Assembly: GCA_030068075.1 (NCBI GenBank)
Contig: CM057839.1
Location: 49,938,960 to 50,002,959 of the forward strand
Direction of reading: 5' to 3'
Source: Paguma larvata
Lineage: Eukaryota; Chordata; Mammalia; Carnivora; Viverridae
DNA length: 64,000 bases
Positions 25,131 to 37,245 of the stretch are shown piece after piece; position 1 is the stretch's first letter; every line of letters starts with the position of its first letter. The notes under the pieces were generated by a model that was not told the origin of the DNA, did not search any database, and saw nothing but the letters and a program-made list of their open reading frames with translations. The position numbers were made by a program, and so were the translations under genes.

Positions 25131-25799
25131 ATATCATGTTTCCCATTATTCCCCATTGCTTACTTTGAAAAAACAAAACTTTAAATACCATTCATTTATT
25201 CCTACATTCCTAAATCCATTCATTCACTTATCCAATAAATACCTACTAAATAATTAGTTTACGTCAAGCACTATGCCAGAATGCTATTTTCCAGAGTTCT
25301 GTAAAAATTAGCATTGAATTATCCCAACATACCTAGTTTTGATACCTAAAGTAAGACATTTGAAATTGTCTCAATCTCAGCATATACCGTACCCATTTTC
25401 AGCTTCCTTCTCCACAGCAAACAGATGACCCAGAAAGCATATCAAACTGTCAGATTTGCCATAATTTAATGTCAAGGGTTACATTTCGCAGTGATAGATC
25501 TGGGAACTCTGAAGATCTCTGGAGGAAGTGCAGAGTATGTGTAGAGTCAAAGAACTTTGAGGCACCAACACACTCGGATCCAAGCAGTGGCCTCACGCCA
25601 TCTCCCTGCCCTCTTGTAGGCACTGCAACAGGATGAAGAGGCACCTGGGACTTAGCATAACTGGCATAAATGAGCTGCAGTGGAAGTACACACTTCCCAA
25701 CTACAAAGCCGAAGGTTCTCAGATCCCAGGAAAACTGAGCCAGAGCCTTATGCCTACCTACCCTCAAGTCATCCTTTTCCAGTGGGACATAATGGAAGG

Positions 25800-26030
25800 G
25801 ACTTGGGCCCATAGATCTGGGTTCAACTCTTCACTCAAATTCTAATCTACGTCAGTGATCCGGTGCAAGATTTTTTAACTTCTCCAGGCTGCAATTTTTT
25901 TCATCCATAAAGGAGGATAATAGCATCTCTAATTTATAAGATTTTTATTTTAATGAATGAGATCTCATATGTAAAGCACAGTGTCCAGCACATAGCAGTC
26001 TTTCAATAAATAGCAGCAACTCTTATTACC
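25800..26030 (+). mobile_element. MIR
   Basis: GATCTGGGTTCAACTCTTCA, TTAACTTCTCCAGGCTGCAA, GTAAAGCACAGTGTCCAGCA and AGTCTTTCAATAAATAGCAG. Confidence 0.75.
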
Positions 26031-27574
26031 ATTATCATTTTGCTTTGACCGAGCAGACAGAACATCCCTTCAAACAAAAAGAAAATTAAAAACTAGGTGC
26101 AGAGCCACTGGCGGAAAGCCAAAGGGGAAGATAAAGCACTATAATTGCCTCTCCTGGGAAAGGCAATAAATCCAGACAGCTGTGCTGCTTCCACTCTGTG
26201 GCAGTGTAAGAGGGGGACTGTGTCAGGGAACTTCTATCCCAGAACCTGAGGGTCCACCATGTACAAGGCACTCTGTGGGGTGATGTAAGGGGTACGGAGA
26301 AGAGGTGAGCACTGTTCAGCCTTCCAGGAGTTTATTATCTACAGAGACTGGCACAAAGGGAGGATTAGATAATAAGAGATGGATAATAAATGTAGGTAAC
26401 TTTTATTATCTACCAAGATTTGGACAAAGGGAGGATTAGAAAGTATTGTATTATGGAGAAAACGGAGAAACGGGAAGTGATGTGGACAGGTGTTCACGGT
26501 GGGGGAGCTTTCATTCTGGTGACAGGGCGATAAGACAGGCTTCATATATGGATATTTGGGATGGGTGCTGATGAAATTTCAAGAGCGACATCGGAAAAGG
26601 GAGGGCAATTCAGCAAAAGGAAAATAATGCATCTGACAAGGATTGGGGTCCCTTAGGGAACAGAGAGTAATGTGGTTTGGTTGGAAAGTGTTACGGGGTA
26701 ACCCAGAAACAGAGTCTATGCAATGGATGGCCTTGAGAGTGTGCTTAATCTGGTCCTCAGTGAGGACTGGAAGGCTTAGAACTATGTCTAAGCAAGACTA
26801 TCCTGGCAGCTTTACATAGGACAGGCTGGAGGAGGAAGACTTTGGCAGCAGAGAGACCATTTAGGTTTAAGTATGAAGTACCTGAGGCTGGAAGAACGGG
26901 AGCCCTGAATTGAGGGGAGCATCTACCAGGATAGAAAGGGTGAATCCAGGAAAGGTGAAAATTCTGAATTCAAGAAAGAGAAGCTTGAGGAGAAACTTAG
27001 CAATATCTAAGCCATGTAACAAGCATCCCTGTGCCAGACCTAGAGAGGTATCAACAAAACACCCCTGTGATATGGTCACACCATGGAGACCACATGTTCC
27101 TGAAGACCCCTGCTTAACAGGACCAAACTGGTCAAGGATTTAGAGGGTGAACGTAAGCAGTAACTTTCTAACAAATAAGGGGTATGACTCACACAGCAAC
27201 AGACTAAGCAAAGAACCCACAGGCTAAGCTGTTCTGAAAGCTTTTAAAGCTGGGCATGATGACGGATGTTGCGAGGTTGGCTTAGGTTTGAGTGCCTCCA
27301 AACCAGAGTACATGAGGCTTCCTGAGGAGGAGATTCCGAAAGACTCCCTAATCAGGGACATTTCCAACAGTCCTATAGGCAACCTGGGAAGAAAAGGAAG
27401 AGGAAATTAATTTTAGATTGACTACAGACATTAAGTATTTGACTACTCCTTTCCCAATAACAGCCCAGTGGGAAATGTTGACATGTGCAGCTTTGGGGAG
27501 TGAGCTTTACAAAGTAAAGCACTGCTTCTTCTTGCAAAGCAACTCGCAGTGTGAATTGAGATTCTGACATATGT
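26031..27574. other. Intergenic, local duplication and old-repeat scrap only
   Basis: Holds the 71-bp duplication at 26331 and a piece of the unnamed old repeat at about 26720-26860. No gene was recognised. Confidence 0.5.
26331..26450 (+). repeat. Imperfect tandem duplication, 71-bp unit
   Basis: TTTATTATCTAC at 26331 and 26402 each lead to ACAAAGGGAGGATTAGA about 30 bases later. This is a local duplication rather than a known repeat. Confidence 0.8.
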
Positions 27575-27945
27575 TTATGTTTTGACCCAATAATTTTACT
27601 TCTAGGAATCTAGCCTAAGAAAATGATCAAAAGTACAGACAAAGATTTATATGCCAAAATATTTATAAAGGGAAAAAAACGGGTAAAACAAACTGAGCTG
27701 CAACAATAGGGACAGAGTTAAATAAATTATGGTATGTCTATTTGTGAAATATTTTGTAGACATTAAAAATCATGAGTTTGAAGACTAAGAGAAGATGTTC
27801 GCAAAAGAATGCTAAATGCAAAAAGCAGCCTGTTAAATTATACATACATGTGATACCATGATGATTCCACAGTGGAAAAGTGACAAACTCTGGAAGGAAA
27901 TCAAGGCAGCCTCCCTTCTTCATACTTTTATGAACCTTCAAATAT
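27575..27945 (+). mobile_element. Old L1 fragment (ORF2 3' part)
   Basis: Landmarks of old mammalian L1M elements: CCAATAATTTTACTTCTAGG, a CAATAGGGACAGAGTTAAAT-like segment, TAAATTATGGTATGTC and CATTAAAAATCATGA. Heavily mutated; no intact frame. Confidence 0.75.
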
Positions 27946-27974
27946 TCTTATAAGTATTTATTAACAATAATAAT

Positions 27975-28185
27975 AATTAACATTGGTTGAAGACTTAGTG
28001 TGTGCTGCATACAGTCTTAGAAACTTTATACATATCTCGAGTCATTTAATCCTCATAATAACTCCATAAAATAGGCAGTTATCAAACCCATATTATAGTT
28101 AAACAGAGCCTTGGAGACAAGTTCTTCGTTCAAAGTCATCCAGTTAGGACAGGGTAGAGGTGAGACTCAGAGTTAGGCCCCTGTG
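27975..28185 (-). mobile_element. MIR
   Basis: AATTAACATTGGTTGAAGAC, TCATTTAATCCTCATAATAA and AAAGTCATCCAGTTAGGACA. Confidence 0.75.
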
Positions 28186-28694
28186 GGCCCAATCTCCCAA
28201 ACTTCCTACAATAACTCGCCTCCAGGGTCAGTAAGTATACAGGTGGGGGTAATGCTCCTATTTCAAAAATGTCATTTTTTTTCCCCTCTACATTCTACTT
28301 TATAAAGGAATAACGGGTGTTTGGAGGAGGAAAACCCGGCCTTCAGGAACTGGACTCTGCTTTCATGCCCAGCGATTCACTTTTTACCCCAATGTCACCA
28401 AAACACTGATGATTGGACCTTCTTTTCTGTTGGAGGAACAGGGATTATAAAAGGTCAAAGAAAATTACTTCACATTGTTGGCAATTAGCTAATTATGTAA
28501 ATTATGTGAAGTATTTAACACTAGAACCAGTCTTTAGAGTTTACAAGTAGATTAAGAATAAATAGGAATGGGTTTTGTACTTTGGAATAAAATGACATGG
28601 GAAAGAGATGCCTTTTTCTCCCCTGGGAAGCCTTCTGCTCTGAGAAGCGCATTCAGGCTCACGGGGAGCCCCAGCCCCAGCCCTTCGTCACCTG

Positions 28695-28765
28695 AGTTGA
28701 GGACCTCGGGTGAGTCACTTACCTTCTCTGGGTCTCAATTTCCTCATCTGTAGGACAAAGGGGTA
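28695..28765 (+). mobile_element. MIR core fragment
   Basis: GAGTCACTTACCTTCTCTGG and TCAATTTCCTCATCTGTAGG. Confidence 0.5.
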
Positions 28766-28800
28766 GGTCCAGATGATTTATTGGTTCATTCCTTGCTCTG

Positions 28801-28848
28801 ATTGTCACTGCTTCTATGACCAAATTGTCATTGCTTCTATGACAAATT
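28801..28848 (+). repeat. 24-bp tandem duplication
   Basis: ATTGTCACTGCTTCTATGAC is followed at once by ATTGTCATTGCTTCTATGAC. Confidence 0.85.
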
Positions 28849-29884
28849 CTATGACAGGGGACAAACCTGTATCTGAAAAGAGCTGGGAGGCTGACTCCCA
28901 GGCCCAGGAAACCAGCATTTTGCATGACCTTTCTCCTCTAGAAAGCAGACCCTTCTCTTCTCCCCAGCCTGGCAGTCCCAGCTGAGGTCACAAGCCTTTC
29001 ATCGGAGATTTTTGTGATAAAGCAGCCGAAGTGGGGGTGAGGCTAGGAGAGAGAGTGGGATCGGGGAGGATGGAGAGCTCTCGGGTGCTGGAAGTATCTC
29101 TAGACTGTATTTCTACTCATGCTTCCTGATTGGAACTGCCCAGAGAACCGTATTCTGATTCCTTTGTTATTGTTGTTTCTTTTTCCCCTTTAAAGCACTA
29201 TCTATGGGAATATAGGTTCATAATCTCAGGGATCACTGAGTTAATTTCTAAAATGAGAAAAGGAAGTTATTTTCTGTGCACGTAGCATGACATTCCCCCT
29301 GACAATGCACACACTGGGCTGGCAGTGCCTGGCTCGCTTCTCCAGCACACTTGATATTCTGCTCACAGCACTGAACACAGGAGGGTCAAGGCCAAACATA
29401 GACGATGCACAATAGAAACAGGCCAAGAGCAGGCTGTTTTCCAGGGACTGGATGATGTTACCCTATTACCGTTTGGGGACAGCAAGAAATGGAAAGAGGA
29501 GAGAGTCCTTAGCCGTGTCTGAGAGACACACACCCATGCTAAATCTCAACAGGATCCATCTGCAGGAACCTCAAAGAACAGAAACCTATCTCCGAGCTGC
29601 GTGGCCCCTGGTAAACCAGTAACAGCAACTATACATCTAGCCAGCCAGGATCCAGGCACACACACAAGCCCCATGGAGTATGTGGAGTTGAGTGAGTTGA
29701 GGCAGAGCTGGAAGCTGCCAAGAAGGGATATGAAAACAGGCGTTGAGTAAAAGATTGCCCGTGGGCATGAACCCTTAGCCAGGAGAGAGGATATTTCCTT
29801 TTCCCCAAGCCTCCACCGTCAACTGAAAGTTCCTAATGCTAGAGCTGGAGTAAGGACGAAGAGCCACCAGTGATTCACATTTCT

Positions 29885-30075
29885 TGACTGATACTGTGGA
29901 CCAGACCTGGCGCTGTGGACCAGAGTTATTTCGTCAGTCAGTCAATCCTCACGAGTACCACATTTCATAGTTAAGAAGACTGAGACTCAGAAAGTTTAAG
30001 AAACCTGACCAAGCTAACACAGCTAGTAAATCACAGAGCTGGGGGAACCGGAACCTGAGTTTGATTATTCCCACA
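29885..30075 (-). mobile_element. MIR
   Basis: GACTGAGACTCAGAAAGTTT, AACACAGCTAGTAAATCACA and GAGCTGGGG. Confidence 0.68.
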
Positions 30076-30150
30076 CCAGACCTGGTTCCATTATGCTGCA
30101 TAGTGGCAGCCACATGTTGAGAGCTTGCTCTATAGTAAAAACTATGGATA

Positions 30151-30272
<122 letters not shown>

Positions 30273-31680
30273 TATATGTGTGTATATTTGTACAGAGATC
30301 TCCAAACACTCTAGGATCTGAACACAGATCAATCCAGGGGAGCAAACCGCCCAAACCTCTGCTTGGCCATCTTTCTGGATTCCAAGAATCCTCCCCTGTG
30401 AAGGCAGCCACGCCAAGTTACCAGCCTTTACTTCCGGAGCTGGAAGGAGATGTGATTGTGACCTACCCCCACTGCGTCTCACATGCTACTCCCACGACAC
30501 GGCCGTCTATTCAGATTCAGCATATTGTACACAAAAAACCTCTGTGCAGGCCACTGGGCTGTCAGTGGACCAGCCTACTGCACCAGCTTCCCAAAGCTTC
30601 TCTTCTGCTGCCAGGAAGCAAACGAGCAGCCATCGCAGTGAGCATCGGAGGGCTGAGGAGGAACCGGGGACCCTGGGTTGCACTTCAGTCTGCACTGTTG
30701 TGCAGCTTGGCTTCTTTTAGGTTTGCCTTCATTATCCTCCAATCAACTCGTGTTTCTGGTTGTCACCACCTTGCTGTGTAAAACCAGAAACCTGTGTCTC
30801 CTTGCTGCTTCCCCAAAACAAGAGAGAAAATGAAGAGATTAAACAAAAGAAAGAAAACAAATGGCGTCTTCCTCTGATGTCCCTACAGACAGGTGCTTGC
30901 CTATATTGTGGGCAGTTCGAACTAGAACCTTCTGAGAGTGAAGACCCCCATCCCCCCCATTAATAATTATGTCAGGACAGTAAGCACAAACTGAACTGGC
31001 CCATGCAAGACAAGATGTTTCCCTGGAATAAGTCTCTGCAAACAGGATCCGTGTCACGGCTCGTTCCTGGGTAGCACGTAGCATACTAGGAGGTGGTGGT
31101 AGTGGTGGTGGTGGTTTTCAGAAATAACCTATGAAACAAGAAGAAAAAAAGCAACAGAGTTTATAGGAGTGATGGAGGTCAGCAAAGGTAGATAAAGTGG
31201 CCTTTCCTGCCATTACCTTTCCTTGCAAACTGTACACTGTCAGGGATGTCCCTCATCTACACTGAGCCACATTTTCCCCAAAGCCTTTAAGCTCTTTTCA
31301 GGCACCTTTCTGAATAAATTCTCTGGGCCAGAGATATTTGCATTATACCTGTGAACCAGTCCCTAAGGAAAGGGAGTGGCTCTCAGCAGCCTTGGAATCC
31401 TACAAAAGATAGACAGAAGCCTCCTCAAACTCCCCCTGAGGTGAGGTTTTTCAGAAGAAAAGAATAATCTCCTCCCCTCTTTTCTTCACTTGTCAAAGGG
31501 TATAAAGGGAATAACCAGGCACTCACGAATATTGAATCCTTAGGATTAACTGGCTCTAAGTTTTGTCAATTCAGGGTTAATGAGAGTCAAACGCTAAAGA
31601 GGCATGACGTGCCAGGCTGGCACCCTCGCCTACACAGGAGGTGGCCAAGGGAAGTAGCACCTCCGAGAAGTATAGCCCCT
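30273..31680. other. Intergenic, no gene recognised
   Basis: A 167-codon plus-strand open frame (30278-30781) has no recognisable motif and is judged chance. The GGT repeat is at 31090. Confidence 0.5.
31090..31115 (+). repeat. (GGT)n short repeat
   Basis: GGAGGTGGTGGTAGTGGTGG followed by further GGT units. Confidence 0.9.
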
Positions 31681-31996
31681 GAGGTGGCAGCATTTTTTAC
31701 CTCAATACCCAGGGTTCGTTGTTGCTCAAAGAATGAACAGATGGACACAGAATGAAATGTGCAGCAGACAAAAGTTTACTAGAGGATAAGATCAGAAACT
31801 AAGAATAGCAGGAAAGCTCTCTTCGGGGCATCTGAAAGTGAATGCCATGGACTATAGGCAAGAGACTCATTTTATAGTGTTTGGGTCGGCCCCCTTACCT
31901 TCTCCCTTGTTCCTTCTCTGGTTCTACCCTTCTTGGGTTGGTAACTCTAAATGTCTAGCCATTCCTTCCTTTTTTCTTTTTTAGGTTTATCTGTTT

Positions 31997-32038
<42 letters not shown>

Positions 32039-32508
32039 AGGGAGGGAGGGAGAGAACAACCTGAGAAGGGACAGGGAGAGTGGGAGAGAGAGAATCCCAA
32101 GCAGGCTCTGAGCTGTCAGCGTGGAACCCGTTGTGGGGCTTGAACCCATGAACCGTGAGATCATGGCATAAGCTGAAACCAAGAGTTGGAAGCTTAACCG
32201 ACTGAGCCACCAAAACCCCCTAGACATTCTGTTTTGATTGACTCGTTTCCATTGTATGAGGAGTGGTCTCTGGCCGCATTGTTCCTTGTGGGTCAAATGT
32301 CTTATGGTCTACTTATTTTTAGTTAGGTCTTTTGTCAAATTCCTGAGGAAACCTGAGGGGGAGTAGGTGATGTTACATTCTTAAGAGGAACTTTATGCCT
32401 GGGGGAGTTTGCCTCGAGGTCAGGCGTATATGCGATTTTCTCCCACGCAGGGACCTTCAAGCCCTAGCCTCTCCCCCTCTGCCTACTGAACCCTATCTTT
32501 CCCTATCA
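31681..32508 (-). mobile_element. ERV-type solo LTR interrupted by a CanSINE
   Basis: With the SINE removed (31965-32219) about 570 bp remain. On the minus strand it starts TGATAGGGAAAG (32508), has a U3 with AACATCACCTACTCCCC, a TATA box in CACTATAAAATGAG (around 31870-31883), a pyrimidine-rich R/U5 with GTAAACTTTTGTCTGC, and an end near CAACAACGAACCC. No internal retroviral genes are present. The left edge is uncertain by about 50 bp and no convincing target duplication was found. Family unknown to me. Confidence 0.6.
31965..32219 (-). mobile_element. CanSINE inserted in an ERV LTR, with GA expansion
   Basis: Reverse orientation, from a T tract through (GA)n and (GGGA)n at 32000-32054 to the head complement GAGCCACCAAAACCCCC. 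Flanked by CTAGCCATTC (31955-31964) and CTAGACATTC (32220-32229), one mismatch in ten. Inserted after the surrounding LTR. Confidence 0.92.
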
Positions 32509-34334
32509 TACTGAGATGCCCCTTCCTTGCGGGGGCCACTCCAGAATCTGCTCTCTCCTGGTGACAGAAATGAAGTTTCCCTCCCTGCAGGCAATGAAGA
32601 CGGCCATGCAAAGCTGAGTTCTGTGGCCGGCCAGTCTGCAGCCCAACGATAGCACAGCGGCACCAAAAGAGCGCTTCCAGGGTATTTCTTAATTGGGTGC
32701 GCAGAATTCAAAGTCTACTAATGGCCATGTAAATACCAGCACCATTAGCTTTGTCGCTGTAGAACTACCTACCAGATGTGTAACAGCCATATTTACTGGT
32801 CTGTTTGCAGCTGGTTGTACCTTCTCCGGGCTCATGCCCCATTCATTCAAATGGCTGTTTCCCCATCTGCTTCTAAGAGAGCGTCTCCATACAGCCCCAG
32901 GACATGGTGTCCCACGTGCTCCCAGAGGAGACCCGGTACAAGACCAGGAGAGGCACAGTGTGGAGGTCGAATGACTGCTACCATCTGACTTTTATTAAAA
33001 ACAACATTTAAACAGAACAACCATTCTATTGCCTCCAGAGTATTTTATTTTTCTGCTGGGAGAAGAAAAGCTCTGTGAATGTTTTATTCAGCAGGAACTA
33101 GAACACTGTTATTATAAACTTTCTTTCCCAAACTAATTCCCTGAGCTTATGCTGCCAGAATTCCTCCTCTCCAGGGCAGTTCTGCCTTCACTCATTGACT
33201 TCTGAGATCCTTCTAGAAAAATCTGCCACCCGGACTCCAGCATGCAGCAGATGGTCTCAGTGGGGTTGTGGAACTTATTGTGGTGCAGCCCTGCCCAGGA
33301 TGGCTCTGAAAAAAGTGACAAACTGTGTTATCATTGGAAAGGAACACCATGCTACTGTCCTTACCATGATTCTCTTCAGGAGCAGATTAGAGCCTGGTGA
33401 AAGGCCCTCAGGGTGGGAGGAGGGGTTTCCCTATCTGCCCTGTTACCACAGGAGTTTTAGGTAAAGCATCACCTCCCAAAATCAGCCTGTCAGCCAAGGA
33501 CTCCCTAAGTCAGTGGAGGGAATTATCATCCAGGGGGAGAATGTGAGACGTGGCACCCCTAAGTTCTAGAAGCTTCTAGGTGGTTCCACAAATAGAAATA
33601 AGAGCCTCTCATAGGACACTAATGGATCCTTAGGATGGATTCACCTTTGATGTTGGTACCATTCCAATATCTCTCATGGAGTCTGACAGAGGAACTATAC
33701 AGTTGTAAAAGCCAGCTTCCCTTTGAAAGTTCATTCAGATTGACCACTGTTGGAGGAGAAAGTCTCCGATTAGAGCAGCATGAGGCAAGCCACCACTGGG
33801 AGTGAGTTAAAAAAAATTGTGACGAGCGACCAGGAGATGAGGGACATGCTAAAAAAAAAAAAAAAAAAAAAAAAGAGGAGTGACCAGAGACAAAATAGGA
33901 ACAGCAGGAATGGTGAAAGCAGTGGTCACCAAAAAGGCTGCTGTGCCAGAGATAATTTATTGGCACTGGGATCAATTCCAACTTCTATCATCTTCCCCGT
34001 ATCTCAGGGAAAGGAAGATTGAAACCACATCTCCCAGTCTCCCGTATAGCTGCATTTCTGGGTTCGTGCAGATTCAGGGAACAAGATCCACTTACAGGAG
34101 CTTCAGAAGGTGGAAGGCTTTGCAAGTGTGCTAGTGGGTAAGTGGGCACCAGCAGAGGTAAGGGTTGGCAGCAAATGGGCTCCACATGCCAATGGCTGAT
34201 ACCACTCTGGAGGGTGCAAGGATGACACCAGGGGTTGTAGCAGTTGACAAAAATGTGATCTCAAAGCCAAATGTGAAATGGCAGCCTCTACTTGTCATGC
34301 CTCCAGCCTTTCCAGGGGTTTCATAAGCATTTAC
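32509..34334. other. Intergenic, no gene recognised
   Basis: Contains the A24 run at 33851. Open frames of up to 120 codons include the homopolymer and look random. Confidence 0.5.
33851..33874 (+). repeat. A24 homopolymer
   Basis: Uninterrupted run of 24 A. No SINE or gene copy is recognisable just 5' of it. Confidence 0.97.
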
Positions 34335-34885
34335 TTCTCTATGTTAAATCCTTCTTGCAATACCTAAAGTGGTGAAGCAGACTGGCTGGCTGTTCACCAA
34401 CCCATTTTCTTTTCTCCTGTGCACCCAACTCAACTGTATGTCTCCTAGCCTTCCTTAAGATTAGGTGTGACCCTATGTTAATGGACCGGGACACATCACA
34501 ATCCATCACAGTGTTGACTAAACAGCCAACACTTCGAAGCCTCCATACTCTTTCCCTTCTACTTGCCTGATGCAGACAAGCACAGTGACCTTGAAAGCTA
34601 CACATGGAGAGGGTGGAGGCACAGGATGGAATAGAATGAGCCTGGGTCCCTGCATCACTCTTTGGAAGAGAAGCTCTTGGCCACCATGTTGGCACCAGAC
34701 AAAACCACAACCAGTCTTTGAGGTAGGGGAAAGGTGAAGAAGATATTATAGACACAATGACCAAGAACAAAATGGTGAAAGTAGTGGAAACCGAATAAGG
34801 GAGAAAAAAACACCTGCTGTTGCGCTAAGTCTCGAAGGATCTGAGGTTTATTTAATATGGCAGTTAGTAGCACCCCAGGTAAAAG
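34335..34885 (+). mobile_element. MaLR LTR (MLT1-type), plus orientation
   Basis: Contains landmarks CAACCCATTTTC, TCTCCTAGCCTTCCTTAAGA, TTAGGTGTGACC, GTGACCTTGAAAGCTACA, AGAATGAGCCTGGGTCCCTG and a decayed 3' end. The 143-codon reverse ORF here is a chance frame. Confidence 0.62.
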
Positions 34886-36204
34886 ATGCTTCTGTTTCTG
34901 CTTCTGCACTAAATGGACTGATATCAGTTACCAAGGCAAAAGTCAGAGTAAATAACTAACAATACATAAAAACATTATAGGCCACAACCAAAAAGAACAC
35001 ATGAGCTGGAAGAATCTACCTAAAAAGAGAGATTTGGACTCAGTTTAAATTTCCTGAAATTCCTTTGATGTCATATAAACCCTGGCCCCCGCCATCATTC
35101 CATCCTTATCCTCCTCCACTTGTCACATACACTGAGCTCCAGACAAACCACACAGAAGCCCCCAGGCAGACCACGGGTCTTTCTTTAATATTCCCCACAT
35201 GGGCTGGGGCCTAGGAAACTGTCCTTCCAGATTCCAGGTCCAGAGATGGCACCCAAGCGGAAGCCTCCCTGCTGGACAGATTAAAGGCCATCCTTTTCCA
35301 CAGTGGACCTTGATTCCAAGAGCTGTTCCCTTTGAATGAGCTCCAGGAGCAGATGCAGATCTCAGAGACAAGTGGGCGCATCCCAAGTTACAGATGTGAG
35401 GCCTGGCAACTGAACTGACAACGCAAATAACATCTCTCATCGATGAGCCAGGCCAGCTGGTCTGTCCCACTGGCTGGGAGCGTGCCTTACAAACGTGCCT
35501 GCCTTTTATTTTCTGATGTGTCACAATTCACCCTTTTGTTGTTTCAGAATGTTCTGGAGCACAGGATGCTAATCATCCCTCGTGGTGTGACATCTGTTTG
35601 AGATGACTGAGGGCTCAGACCCAGAGTCTCCCTACATCATCCTGAAGGCAGCCACATAGTCACCCTTGGTCCATCCACTCTCATTTCCTTTTCAGAAGCT
35701 CATGAATCAAGAAGAGACAGAAAGGATGTTCTTCAGGCTGGCAATGTAAACAAACCTTAAAAGAGAAATAAACTACTAAAAGTAGAGTTCAAAATGAATA
35801 CCTATCCCTGTTCTGAGAAGATGATGTCCTTGTCGACTCCAGCAAAGCAAATAGCAGAATACGTGTATCTATTTGGTCCCATCGCTGGTGAAAGCTAGAC
35901 TTCATCTAGGTTTTCAGAGGCTCAAGAGAAAGGGAAAGGGGCCTCAGGTCCTGCTGCTAGTGCCAATCTGTGTTTTAATGTCAGAACACAATAAACATTG
36001 GCTCTGAGGAGAAGTCTTGGAGTTGAGGCTGAAGAGAGGGTGCTCTCGCCTTTGGAACTCTTTCACGACAAAATGTCACCCGCTTGAAGAGTTCCTACTT
36101 ACAACAAGTCTTGTAGAGGAGATGTAAATTCTGACCCCAATGAGCTTTGTATCTTGTCACCTCAATGACCACTCAGAATCTAAAATTCAAAATGAGAAAC
36201 AAGG
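34886..36204. other. Intergenic, nothing recognised
   Basis: A 133-codon reverse frame (35123-35524) has no domain and sits in moderately GC-rich DNA. Judged chance. Confidence 0.5.
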
Positions 36205-36445
36205 ATAATAACTCTTTGTTGAGGGTAGAGCATGTGCCAAAACTGTACTGAACACTTTCTATATTTGATATCATTTAATTCACCCAACAGGACCCCAAGG
36301 TAGGTGGTTTTATTCCATTATGCAGAGAATGACACTGAGCCTCTGAAAAATTAAGGAAACTGCCCAAATCCATACCACTTGTAAGAAGCAGAACCAAAGT
36401 CACATCTGGTTTGCTTGACTCCAAATCCTGTGCTCTTACCTACAT
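36205..36445 (-). mobile_element. MIR
   Basis: CTTTGTTGAGGGTAGAGCAT, GATATCATTTAATTCACCC, GAATGACACTGAGCCTCTGA and CCAAATCCTGTGCTCTTACC. Confidence 0.76.
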
Positions 36446-36762
36446 GCATCTTTAATTAGGATCAGGACTCATCAGGGTAGAGATGCTTGTGGCTCATGGG
36501 TAGAGACAGGAGAACAAATGTTGAATAAGGCTGGGGACAAAGGAAGTTTCAGGTTTGGGGCATGCTGCCAGGTAGGTAGGTTTGATTGACACTCAGAGCT
36601 AGGTCCTTCCCACGGCAATTCCAGGCCAGGTGGGAACATGTACAAGGAAGGAGGTCACCACAGCTCTCTCCAAAATAATAAAAATGTAGGGAACCCTGAG
36701 AGCAACACTCAGTTACACCCTGGGGTAATTTCAGTCCACAGGTTCTCTTTTTCAACCTAAAG

Positions 36763-37245
36763 AAGCCAGACTCAAAAGTCTACATATTGTATGATTCCAT
36801 AGAGATAGAAAAGAGATCAGGGGTTGGCAGGCACTAGGAGATGAGGGTGGGGTCTGACTACAAAAGGGCACAAGAGCACTTTCTGGAGGTGACAGAAATG
36901 TTTTACATCCTAATTGTGGTAGCCTTTATACAACTGTATGTGTTTGCCAAAAGCCATTTAAGTATACACTTAAAATTGGCAGATTTGGGACACCCGGGTG
37001 GCTCTGTCAGTTGACTGTCTGACTCTTGACTTCAGCTCAGATCATGATTTCACAATTCATGAATTCAAACCCCATGTCAGGCTCTGTGCTGACAGTGCGG
37101 AGTCTTCTTGGGATTCTCTCTCTCTCCCTCAATCTCGGTTCCTCCCCCACTTAGGCTCACTCTCTCAAAATAAATAAATAAACAAAAAAAATTGGCACAT
37201 TTTACCTCATGTAAATTACATCTCCATAAAGCTGACTTAAATATA
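36763..37245 (+). mobile_element. Old L1 3' end, split by a CanSINE
   Basis: Left part (36763-36986) carries the L1 landmarks ACATATTGTATGATTCCAT and GGGGTTGGCAGG; right part (37188-37245) has the terminal ATGTAAATTACATCTCCATA. The two parts are contiguous in L1 once the SINE is removed. Confidence 0.78.
36987..37187 (+). mobile_element. CanSINE inserted in an L1 3' end
   Basis: Head GGGACACCCGGGTGGCTC, body, and a CT segment ending in AAATAAATAAATAAAC. The flanks AAAATTGGCAGATTT (36972-36986) and AAAATTGGCACATTT (37188-37202) differ at one base and restore the host L1 when joined. Confidence 0.94.

Larger units (their letters stand above)
28186..29884. other. Intergenic, little recognised
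   Basis: Only a MIR core fragment and a 24-bp duplication are supported. Confidence 0.5.

Noticed and set aside
30278..30781. 167-codon forward ORF
   Set aside because: No motif, no signal peptide and no homologue recognised; length is compatible with chance in moderate GC.
33851..33874. A24 run as the tail of a processed pseudogene
   Set aside because: No recognisable coding sequence, SINE or target duplication 5' of it.
34339..34770. 143-codon reverse ORF
   Set aside because: Antisense to an MLT1-type LTR; chance frame.
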